NCBI GenBank assembly: GCA_904419095.1 | Contig: CAJFQT010000009.1 | Location: 1-27,866 of the forward strand | From: an uncultured Clostridia bacterium | Lineage (GTDB): Bacteria; Bacillota; Clostridia; TANB77; CAG-508 | Direction: 5' to 3' | Length of the DNA stretch: 27,866 nt | Part shown: positions 17,940-24,099 of the stretch, piece after piece | Position numbering within the stretch: the stretch's first letter is position 1 | How the letters are laid out: the number at the start of each line of letters is the position of its first letter | Made by a program: the position numbers and the translations under genes | Notes under the pieces: model-generated | Seen by the model: the letters and a program-made list of their open reading frames with translations, nothing else | Told to the model about the DNA's origin: nothing | Database searches by the model: none

Positions 17940-18001
17940 TTATGTAAAGCAAAAATAGAACATAAAAACGAAACATATCTGACCTACAATTATTGACCAA
18001 T

Positions 18002-18047
18002 AAAAACTAGAAGATAAAATTCATCAATACGAATTCTATCTTCTAGT
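18002..18047 (-). terminator. Terminator of the tRNA-Arg transcript
   Basis: ACTAGAAGATA (18,006-18,016) pairs exactly with TATCTTCTAGT (18,037-18,047), with further AATTC/GAATT pairing inside. On the minus strand the stem is followed by TTTTT. It lies about 130 bases beyond the tRNA. The interval 18,048-18,178 shows nothing else. Confidence 0.7.
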
Positions 18048-18178
18048 CTATTTAAATATATAAAATTAAAATTTCATACAAAATAAAAGTAATTCTAAAG
18101 TTTAAATTAATAAATACAAAAATCAACTTTAAATTTTTAATTAAGATAACTATCATACAATAAGACTAATAAATTATT

Positions 18179-18255
<77 letters not shown>

Positions 18256-18272
18256 ATAAATAATTCTTATAT

Positions 18273-18301
18273 ATTATACTGTTATTTTACATATAATTCA
18301 A
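18273..18301 (-). promoter_or_regulatory. Promoter of tRNA-Arg
   Basis: On the minus strand TTGAAT (18,296-18,301) and TATAAT (18,273-18,278) with a 17-base spacer, 18 bases upstream of the tRNA. Confidence 0.75.
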
Positions 18302-18329
18302 GGGAATTTAAAAAATTTTTAAAAAAATC

Positions 18330-18358
18330 TTGCAAAAATTTAAAAAATATGATATAGT
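18330..18358 (+). promoter_or_regulatory. Promoter of tRNA-Pro
   Basis: TTGCAA (18,330-18,335) and TATAGT (18,353-18,358) with a 17-base spacer, about 30 bases before the tRNA. It is divergent from the tRNA-Arg promoter. Confidence 0.7.
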
Positions 18359-18389
18359 ATATAAGCGTTGATAATTATAAATATCAAAT

Positions 18390-18465
18390 CGAGGTGTAGC
18401 GCAGTTGGTAGCGCGCGTGGTTTGGGACCATGAGGTCGCAGGTTCGATCCCTGTCACCTCGACCA
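18390..18465 (+). tRNA. tRNA-Pro (TGG), integration target
   Basis: A complete cloverleaf: acceptor CGAGGTG/CACCTCG, D-arm GCGC/GCGC with AGTTGGTA, anticodon stem CGTGG/CCATG with loop TTTGGGA giving anticodon TGG, and T-arm GCAGG-TTCGATC-CCTGT. CCA is encoded. Its last nine bases are the left copy of the duplication that flanks the mobile element, so the gene stays intact after integration. Confidence 0.97.
18457..18465 (+). other. attL core (left att site)
   Basis: CCTCGACCA, the 3' end of tRNA-Pro including its CCA, repeated at 27,169. The duplication is short, so the exact crossover position cannot be fixed. Confidence 0.8.
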
Positions 18466-18472
18466 TACGATA

Positions 18473-18501
18473 GCAATTTTGAGGGAACTCAAGAAAATTG
18501 C
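18473..18501 (+). other. Hairpin just inside the left end
   Basis: GCAATTTT (18,473-18,480) pairs with AAAATTGC (18,494-18,501), and an inner GAG/CTC pair closes a GGAA tetraloop. It lies 8 bases after the tRNA. It may be part of tRNA 3' processing or an integrase or excisionase binding region. Confidence 0.4.
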
Positions 18502-18510
18502 AAAAGTCTG

Positions 18511-18550
18511 AAAGGGTATTAATCAATGGATTTTGGTTAATACTCTTTTT
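18511..18550 (+). terminator. Element-supplied terminator for tRNA-Pro
   Basis: A 16-bp stem (18,511-18,526 with 18,533-18,548, two G-T pairs) with a 6-base loop, ending in TTTTT. It stands 45 bases after the tRNA and so ends the tRNA transcript now that the native terminator has been displaced to 27,182. Confidence 0.8.
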
Positions 18551-18578
18551 CTATGCAGTTCTTAAAAATTCTATAAAA

Positions 18579-18654
18579 AGTTCTAAAATAGTTCTAAAAT
18601 TTATGTTTTAAAAAAATTTTAGGTGTATAAAAAATGTTTTAAAAAGTTTTAAAA
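18579..18654 (+). repeat. Direct-repeat block at the left end (arm sites or iterons)
   Basis: AGTTCTAAAAT occurs twice head to tail (18,579-18,589 and 18,590-18,600). TGTTTTAAAA follows at 18,604 and 18,635, and AGTTTTAAAA at 18,645. The TGTTTTAAAA/AGTTTTAAAA pair recurs near the right end at 27,084-27,106. Presence at both ends favours integrase or excisionase arm sites. Nearness to the initiator gene also allows replication iterons. The gap 18,466-18,725 holds no gene. Confidence 0.5.
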
Positions 18655-18725
18655 AACTGTGTAGAACTTAAATATGCTCTTTCATCAAAAATTAAAGACA
18701 ATGGAAGTCTTGGAAAGGATGAAAG

Positions 18726-19673
18726 ATGAACGAAATAGATTTTTATAAAATAAATGAAACATTGAATAATAAATATTATCAAATACCACAAGAATTATTT
18801 GTTAATAGATTGTATAAAGAAAAATTAAATTCAGATAGTAAAATATTATATGCTTTTCTACTTGATAGATTATCTTTATCACAAAAAAATCATTGGTTTG
18901 ATAAAGAAGGTAGAGTTTATTTAATATTTACAAGAGAAGAAGTACAAAATAAACTTTGCTTATCAGAAAAGACAGTTACAAAAGCTTTTAAACAATTAAT
19001 TGATGTTAATTTAATAGCAGAAAAAAGACAAGGACTAGGAAAACCTAATTTAATTTATGTTGGTAAAATCCAGCACGAAAATATAAAGAATTTTGTAGAT
19101 ACGGAAAATCTACAAGTCTTGAACAGTAAAAATTACGGTTCTGAAGAAGTAGAAAATACAATTCTTGATATGGAAAAATTACCTATAATCAATCCTAATA
19201 ATATCAAAACTAATATAACCAATACTGATTCTATCAATCCTCAAAACAATGAAGAATATATCTCATTAAATGAAGTAAAGGAAAAATGTAAATTAAATGA
19301 ATTTGCAACAGAAGAAATGTCAATATTAGAAGATGTTATAGATAGATTATATTATGCAGATAGCTTAAAAGTAGGAAATGTAATAATAACTAATTCAAAA
19401 ATATTATCAAAAATTTCTTTAATTAATAAAAATAACTTAATTCAATTATTAGATATTGCTAGAAATAATAATAGTATTAAAAATATAACAAATTATTTAG
19501 TGATTTGTTTATATAATAATTTGGGTAATTCTAATATAAATATAGCGACAAGTAATCTAGCAGATAATAAAACTACTATATATAATCGTGATTATGAAAG
19601 AAAATATCCAGAGGGATTTTTCGATAGCCTATATGCTAACTTTGCTGGCGAAAATGCAGTAGCACCTTCGTAG
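18726..19673 (+). CDS. repA: Replication initiator, RepA_N type
   Basis: 315 aa. The N-terminal third (about 15-115) carries the RepA_N winged-helix signature: YYQIPQELF, then SKILYAFLLDRLSLSQKN, DKEGRVYLIFTREEV, LSEKTVTKAFKQL and KRQGLGKPNLIYV. These initiators bind origin DNA, often within their own gene, and start theta replication in plasmids and integrative elements of Bacillota. The rest is Asn/Ile-rich, with no domain I recognise. The C-terminus of this family is usually host-specific. The SD AAAGGA lies six bases upstream. The AT-rich repeats before it may be origin or arm sites. Confidence 0.88.
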   Translation: MNEIDFYKINETLNNKYYQIPQELFVNRLYKEKLNSDSKILYAFLLDRLSLSQKNHWFDKEGRVYLIFTREEVQNKLCLSEKTVTKAFKQLIDVNLIAEKRQGLGKPNLIYVGKIQHENIKNFVDTENLQVLNSKNYGSEEVENTILDMEKLPIINPNNIKTNITNTDSINPQNNEEYISLNEVKEKCKLNEFATEEMSILEDVIDRLYYADSLKVGNVIITNSKILSKISLINKNNLIQLLDIARNNNSIKNITNYLVICLYNNLGNSNINIATSNLADNKTTIYNRDYERKYPEGFFDSLYANFAGENAVAPS

Positions 19674-19688
19674 AATTTTGCTCTGATA

Positions 19689-19791
19689 TGAAGTTGCAAG
19701 AGATACTTCTAAAATGCAACTTCACTATATTTTATAAAAGGCAATAGCCTTTATAAAATATAGCCTAAAAAATGCTTTAGCAGTTTTTAGG
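19689..19791 (+). other. Run of three hairpins between repA and oriT
   Basis: Three successive stems. TGAAGTTGCA (19,689-19,698) pairs with TGCAACTTCA (19,715-19,724). A 16-17-bp stem runs 19,726-19,742 with 19,747-19,762 (loop AATA, one bulge). CCTAAAAA (19,764-19,771) pairs with TTTTTAGG (19,784-19,791). The first two may terminate repA, but none has a plain U-tract. Because they abut the oriT they may instead belong to the transfer or single-strand replication origin. Confidence 0.5.
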
Positions 19792-19804
19792 GAAACCCCG
19801 TAGG

Positions 19805-19840
19805 GCACACAGACAAACTTGTTTGTCTAGTGTGTTAGAC
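19805..19840 (+). other. oriT: pMV158-type origin of transfer (oriT) with nic site
   Basis: GCACAC, then AGACAAAC-TT-GTTTGTCT (19,811-19,828, perfect 8-bp inverted repeat), then AGTGTG followed by TTAGAC. The pMV158 oriT recognised by MobM has the same plan: GCACAC, an inverted repeat, and nicking at TAGTGTG/TTA. The predicted nick is therefore between 19,834 and 19,835. It lies directly upstream of the relaxase gene, as in MOBV plasmids. The repeat arms differ from pMV158, which fits a co-evolved relaxase. Confidence 0.85.
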
Positions 19841-19886
19841 AAGAAAATCTTATCTTGTGAGTTTGAGAGAGAGCAAGGAAGAAAAT

Positions 19887-21113
19887 ATGAGTTATGCCAT
19901 AATTAGAAATGAAAAATTAACTAGGGCAAAAGCTATAGGAGTATATAGGCATAATGAAAGAAAAGCAAAAAATCATTCAAACAAAAATATAGATAGTAGT
20001 AAAACAGATTTAAATTATTATATAAAGAAAAATGAATTAAGTTATATAAAAGAGTTTGATAGAATAAAAGAAAAGTACAATTTAAAAGGTCAAATAAGAA
20101 GTAATAGCATTATAATGTGTGAAATGATATTTACTTCTGACCAAAAATTTTTTGACGAAATAGGTTATCAGGAAAGTAAACGATATTTTCAAGAAAGTTA
20201 TAATTTTATATGCAACTACAAAAATTTAGGAGAAGAAAATATTATATCAGCAGTTGTTCATATAGATGAAGATACACCACATATGCACTTGTTATTTATT
20301 CCAGTAGTTCATACAAAAGATAAGCAAGGAAATAAAATTGATAAAATTTGTTCTCGAGATTTTTGGAAAGGCAAAAATAGTTATAGAGATTTACAAAATG
20401 CATATTTTAAGCATATTTCTGAAAAAGGTTTTAATTTAGAAAGAGGAGAATTAGTAGAAATAACAAATAGAGAACATTTTTCAATACAAGAGTATAAACA
20501 AATTACAAATTATGAAAATACTAAACAAATATTAAAAGATATTAAATTAGAACTGCCAGAAACACCTGATATAAAAGATATTAAAAAGATTATGCTAAAT
20601 AGAGATGAAAAAATAGAAAATGAGATTATTAAGCCAAAAGATGAATTAATACAAAAACTCTATCAAGAAAATGTTTCATTACATAAAGAATTATCAAAAC
20701 AAACTAATATTATTGATAGAGCAGAGAAATTTGAAACAGAAAGAAAATCATTGACAGCAGACAATATTGAATTAAAAGCAAAATGTAGAAAACTTGAATT
20801 GGATTTTAAGCAAAAGGAAAAAGAATTAAAAAATAAATACGAAGATGAAACTTATAAAATAGATTATCAATATCAGAAAATTATAAATAAATTGGAAAAA
20901 GAAAATAACTATTTAAAGAAGGTTATTGATAAATTTAAAATTACAGTTCAAAAGTTTATTAGTTGGGTTTGCCATAAGTTTTCTGCTCCATCTGAAGAAG
21001 ATATGATAAGAGATTTTGAAAAAGAAACATATATGGATTTTGATATTGAAAAGCAACTTAATAAAAGCAAATTTAAAGACAAAGAAAAGGATGAATATGA
21101 TTATGAAATGTAA
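19887..21113 (+). CDS. mob: MOBV relaxase (Mob/Pre family)
   Basis: 408 aa. It nicks oriT, stays bound to the 5' end and pilots the strand into a recipient through a helper conjugation channel. The N-terminus (MSYAIIRNEK...VYRHNER) aligns with MobM of pMV158, with His22 at the position of MobM's catalytic histidine and HSNKNID following. The metal-binding motif HIDEDTPHMH (125-134) is intact. The C-terminal half (about 235-370) is long Lys/Glu-rich coiled coil, typical of MOBV dimerisation regions. The ATG at 19,887 has AAGGAAG six bases upstream. An in-frame GTG at 19,857 has no SD and would lie nearer the oriT, so I reject it. The gene ends at a 10-bp hairpin. Confidence 0.93.
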   Translation: MSYAIIRNEKLTRAKAIGVYRHNERKAKNHSNKNIDSSKTDLNYYIKKNELSYIKEFDRIKEKYNLKGQIRSNSIIMCEMIFTSDQKFFDEIGYQESKRYFQESYNFICNYKNLGEENIISAVVHIDEDTPHMHLLFIPVVHTKDKQGNKIDKICSRDFWKGKNSYRDLQNAYFKHISEKGFNLERGELVEITNREHFSIQEYKQITNYENTKQILKDIKLELPETPDIKDIKKIMLNRDEKIENEIIKPKDELIQKLYQENVSLHKELSKQTNIIDRAEKFETERKSLTADNIELKAKCRKLELDFKQKEKELKNKYEDETYKIDYQYQKIINKLEKENNYLKKVIDKFKITVQKFISWVCHKFSAPSEEDMIRDFEKETYMDFDIEKQLNKSKFKDKEKDEYDYEM

Positions 21114-21138
21114 CTCTCGCACCAATAATGCGAGAGTT
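21112..21138. terminator. Terminator between mob and the frameshifted gene
   Basis: AACTCTCGCA (21,112-21,121) pairs perfectly with TGCGAGAGTT (21,129-21,138), loop CCAATAA. It overlaps both convergent stop codons. The unusually GC-rich stem stands out in this DNA. The plus strand continues ATTTACTTATATTTTTT. Confidence 0.75.
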
Positions 21139-21540
21139 ATTTACTTATATTTTTTAATTTTGTCAATGATTTTGATAAAGAAATTAAATTACTATCTATT
21201 TCTATTAGTTCATCATTTACAACAACATAATTTACTATATTTATATTATTTAAATTCATCATTTTTTCAAGTTCATTTCTTATATAATGTACTTGCACAC
21301 AATGTGGAGATTTATCTACTGTAGCAAAAATTATATTTTTGATTTTCCAGTTCTTATCATTCCAGATATTTTTGTTATTGCCATATTTATATGTGTTTCT
21401 TCTAAGCATAATTCATATATATTTGGTGAAAGCTCTTTTATTTTTTCAAAGCCTAATGGTTGCATATTTTTTAGACAACTTCCTACAATTGCTATTGTTT
21501 CAGTCACATCATAAATATTACTTTTCAATAATTCTTTCAT
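21137..21540 (-). pseudogene. Frameshifted small gene, about 134 aa when repaired
   Basis: Two overlapping reading frames on the minus strand form one protein if a single base is restored. The upstream part (MKELLKSNIYDVTETIAIVGSC... to MIRTGK, from 21,540) runs into a stop at 21,331. The downstream part (IKNIIFATVDKSPHCVQVHY...) continues in the next frame to 21,137. Restoring one A to the four-A run (plus-strand TTTT, 21,343-21,346) joins them as MIRTGK-IKNIIF. The start is good, with AAGGAG nine bases before ATG. The protein has no membrane helix and has Cys residues in GSC, LC and SPHC. I do not recognise the family. The break may be genuine decay, a phase-variable tract, or a sequencing or assembly error. 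Confidence 0.7.
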
Positions 21541-21603
21541 ATTCTGTTTCTCCTTATAATTTTACTTCATAAATTTATTTTATATTTTCCATTTGATAAT
21601 GTT

Positions 21604-21662
21604 AATATAGCATAATATATGTACTTTTTCAATTTTTTTTGAAAAAACTATGTACTTTTTTC
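21604..21662 (-). promoter_or_regulatory. Promoter of the frameshifted gene with repeat operators
   Basis: On the minus strand TTGAAA (21,627-21,632) and TATATT (21,604-21,609) have a 17-base spacer. The -35 lies in a palindrome (TTTTTCAA, 21,625-21,632, with TTGAAAAA, 21,639-21,646). The motif TATGTACTTTTT occurs at 21,618 and again at 21,649. A plus-strand TATAAT stands at 21,674-21,679. The block may be a shared control region for the divergent transcripts. Confidence 0.45.
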
Positions 21663-21726
21663 AAAATTTAGTGTATAATTTTAATAGATAAATGAATAAT
21701 ATATATTGTAAATAATATTATTTATA

Positions 21727-21797
21727 TTGGTCTCACAAGGACCAAACCCGTGTAGACGCAGAGCGTCGCAAAAAGCCATTCACACGAATGGCTTTTT
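21727..21797 (+). ncRNA. Candidate structured small RNA
   Basis: Three consecutive hairpins in a patch far richer in GC than its surroundings: TTGGTC/GACCAA (21,727-21,745), GACGC-AGA-GCGTC (21,755-21,767), and a terminator stem ending 21,797. TATAAT at 21,674 could start a transcript near 21,685, without a good -35. No reading frame with an SD is present. It sits head-on to the end of the cassette operon, so antisense action on DUF3800 mRNA or an independent role are both possible. It may instead be only an elaborate terminator or replication signal. Confidence 0.4.
21770..21797. terminator. Bidirectional terminator at the end of the three-gene cassette
   Basis: AAAAAGCCATTC (21,770-21,781) pairs perfectly with GAATGGCTTTTT (21,786-21,797), loop ACAC. 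T runs are present on both strands. It lies immediately after the DUF3800 stop on the minus strand and ends the candidate RNA on the plus strand. Confidence 0.9.
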
Positions 21798-21798
21798 A

Positions 21799-22479
21799 TT
21801 ATAGTCTTTTATTTTTCAGTTGCCTTATAATTCCTAAAATATCTTTTACACTAAAAAAGTATTTTTCAGCTCTAGTAAGAGGAATGTTATGATTATGCTT
21901 ATATACTATTTTATCTATAAAAGTTAGCATATCAGAGACTTGAAATAGTCGTTTTTCTTTATGGTCAAATTCAATTCTATGTTCAACATTATTTTTTGTA
22001 ATTAATAATGTATCTATAATTGCTCCTAATGCTTCTTGTCCATTATCATAATAAACAACTACTTTTTCAAACTGATTCATATAATCACTAATAGATTCAA
22101 AAAATTTATTTATCTCAATAGCTAATTCTCTATTTAATTGAGTTTTACTATTTTTAAATCTTTTATCAATTATGATAGTATGTATTTTTACTTTAACTCT
22201 TTTTGAAAAATAAAATATAGACCAAAAAATATTTTTTCTTTGTTCAAGCTTTAAATATGAATAATCGCCTCTTTTTGCAACTAAGTCGGCAAGATGTATC
22301 ATACCATCATAATTAGCTTTTTTTAATCTATTATTTAAATATTCTAAATCATTAACTATTGAATCATCACTTTCATGTATCGTAAAAGAAACTCCATATA
22401 AATCTGAACTTCCATCTACAAATCCAAAGTCTCCACTTTCGTCAATGAATATGTTTAGTCTTCGTTTTATATTAATCAC
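21799..22479 (-). CDS. DUF3800 protein, RNase H-like fold
   Basis: 226 aa, last gene of the three-gene cassette. It begins with the DUF3800 hallmark FIDESGDFG, giving acidic residues Asp13, Glu14 and Asp17. Further conserved acids follow in YYDNGQ and in the C-terminal KRLFQVSDML. Together these resemble the metal-binding acidic set of RNase H-like nucleases. The family is widespread in defence islands and mobile elements, and its activity is largely unproven. The start is GTG at 22,479, just before the hallmark motif. The sequence upstream (AAAAAGTAG) is a weak SD, so translation may be coupled to the ATPase gene 21 bases upstream. A nuclease effector or accessory role in the cassette is inference. 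Confidence 0.78.
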   Translation of the reverse strand: MINIKRRLNIFIDESGDFGFVDGSSDLYGVSFTIHESDDSIVNDLEYLNNRLKKANYDGMIHLADLVAKRGDYSYLKLEQRKNIFWSIFYFSKRVKVKIHTIIIDKRFKNSKTQLNRELAIEINKFFESISDYMNQFEKVVVYYDNGQEALGAIIDTLLITKNNVEHRIEFDHKEKRLFQVSDMLTFIDKIVYKHNHNIPLTRAEKYFFSVKDILGIIRQLKNKRL

Positions 22480-22500
22480 CTACTTTTTATTCTAATAGTA

Positions 22501-24084
22501 TTATTCAATATTAATATATTGTTTAATGTAATCTTGTAATATATCGTCATCACGTATTACTTTTAAAGCTATTTCGATGTAATTACTTTGTTTAAGTCCG
22601 AATTCTGAAGTTAATCCCGATTCTTGTATTAAGCCCTTATTATTAATGATGCATAAAGCTCTTTCATAATCTGTACTAATTAAAATTTCATCTATTAAAT
22701 TAATAAATTCAAGATTAATAGAATCAAAATTTATACTTGAAACTTTGTTAACAATTTCTTGTTTGTAATTCTCTAATGTGGATAATTTACAATTTTTTAT
22801 AGTTTCTAATTCGTTATTTACTTTAGATTTAGTAAATAATAAAGCCTGTTCCGCTTTATGTTTGTTTAAATAATTTAGAATGTTTTCTTGGATTTGAACC
22901 ATTATATTGTTTGCTTCATCTTCTGACTTTTTAAGTTGCATAGCAACTTTTTTGACTACTTCTGGTAATAAAAATATACTTTCAATTTCAGTAACTTTAG
23001 GAATAAATATCATTTTATTTTTATAATTTTCTATTTCTGTCTCGCTTCTCCTATCTCTATCGATAATTCCTTTTGCAGATATGTAATTAAATTTAGAGTT
23101 CTCATTTATAGATGTAGTGTACTGGATAACTTTTGTACAACCATTTACTGGTATAATAGTATAATTTTCAAACAATATATTATATAATTTAAGATCATAA
23201 CTATTACTGTCTCCTTCTATAAATAAAATATTTTGTCTATTTCCTAGTATTTGTAATTGAAGTGATTCAGGAATATCTGTATTTTCAATTAATTCAAAAT
23301 CCCATCTATTATTTCCAAAATAATTTTTTATCCAAATTAATTGCGAATTTATTCTTGAAACTGCAAAATCTAAGTTATGTGTTATATAAATAAATAAACA
23401 GTCTTCTCTGTCTTGTTCAAGTATATCCCATAATTTTCCCAAAATAGAATAATGCAAGTGATTTTCAGGTTCATCAATAATAATAATAGAATTATGAGGA
23501 ACTGAAAGGACAGATGCTATAAAATAAAAAATTTCCCTTTCACCATCACTCATTTGAGATGCATTATAATAACTAATGGTATCAGATCCAGCTTTCACAC
23601 AACCTGCATCAATTTTTAATTTTCTATGTGGCAATAATTTCTCAAAAATAATTTTTATTCTATCTAATATAGTTTCATTATCAAATTCTTTATGTTTCAA
23701 TTCTTTGTGTTCTGCTCGATACTCACGAGATTTTTGATAATCTTCTGTAAATAATAATTGCATTAATTTGTCAAAATCATTTAGCAAAAAAGTTTCTGGT
23801 TTTGATTTCCACCTATTGCTATTCTTTACTATAGATTTCTTCCAAGACTTGTCTGTAATAGCTGTACCATACAAAAATTCTTCTTCAGCTTTGTTTATAG
23901 AAGAAGGTTGTACATTTTCTGGCATATTCAGAGACTTTTGGGCAGATATTCTATGCACATTTTTATCTGTATTATTTTGCTCAATCCAAACACTAAATCG
24001 TGTTTTTCCAGATCCATTTGCACCAATTATCGTTATAGATTGTTTGTTTTCTATTTGCATATTATTAGGTAATTTTACAATCAT
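22501..24084 (-). CDS. ABC/SMC-like ATPase fused to a DUF4435 TOPRIM-like domain
   Basis: 527 aa. The N-terminal half is an ABC-type ATPase: Walker A GANGSGKT at 21-28, a signature-like QMSDGERE at 177-184, Walker B IIIIDEPENHLH at 200-211 with Glu205, and switch His236 in ITHN. The C-terminal half begins with LFIEGDS (Glu290), then VNGCTKV and GIIDRDRR (Asp342, Asp344), then PKVTEIES. This is the acidic pattern of DUF4435, a TOPRIM-like nuclease domain. ATPase plus TOPRIM is the OLD layout. ATPase plus DUF4435 is the AriA/AriB pair of PARIS, here in one chain. It is compact, with no long SMC coiled coil. I place the start at the ATG at 24,084, behind GGAGG, 15 bases after the upstream stop, rather than at a TTG at 24,096. 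Confidence 0.82.
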   Translation of the reverse strand: MIVKLPNNMQIENKQSITIIGANGSGKTRFSVWIEQNNTDKNVHRISAQKSLNMPENVQPSSINKAEEEFLYGTAITDKSWKKSIVKNSNRWKSKPETFLLNDFDKLMQLLFTEDYQKSREYRAEHKELKHKEFDNETILDRIKIIFEKLLPHRKLKIDAGCVKAGSDTISYYNASQMSDGEREIFYFIASVLSVPHNSIIIIDEPENHLHYSILGKLWDILEQDREDCLFIYITHNLDFAVSRINSQLIWIKNYFGNNRWDFELIENTDIPESLQLQILGNRQNILFIEGDSNSYDLKLYNILFENYTIIPVNGCTKVIQYTTSINENSKFNYISAKGIIDRDRRSETEIENYKNKMIFIPKVTEIESIFLLPEVVKKVAMQLKKSEDEANNIMVQIQENILNYLNKHKAEQALLFTKSKVNNELETIKNCKLSTLENYKQEIVNKVSSINFDSINLEFINLIDEILISTDYERALCIINNKGLIQESGLTSEFGLKQSNYIEIALKVIRDDDILQDYIKQYINIE

Positions 24085-24099
24085 TTTTTCCTCCAATAA

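Noticed and set aside
18308..18526. Minus-strand frame beginning MINTLSDF and including VEVTGIEPATSWSQ
   Set aside because: It is antisense to tRNA-Pro. This peptide is the well-known false translation of a tRNA gene's reverse strand.
18579..18654. CRISPR-like array in the left-end repeats
   Set aside because: Units are 10-11 bases with no spacers of regular length. No CRISPR array or cas gene is seen anywhere in the window.
19857..19886. GTG start 10 codons upstream for the relaxase
   Set aside because: It lacks an SD. The ATG at 19,887 has AAGGAAG and places the catalytic His at position 22 as in MobM.
21016..21572. Plus-strand frames overlapping the end of mob and the frameshifted gene
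   Set aside because: They are antisense to the frameshifted gene, whose own strand has SD, promoter and terminator. Translations are Phe/Leu/Tyr-rich shadows.
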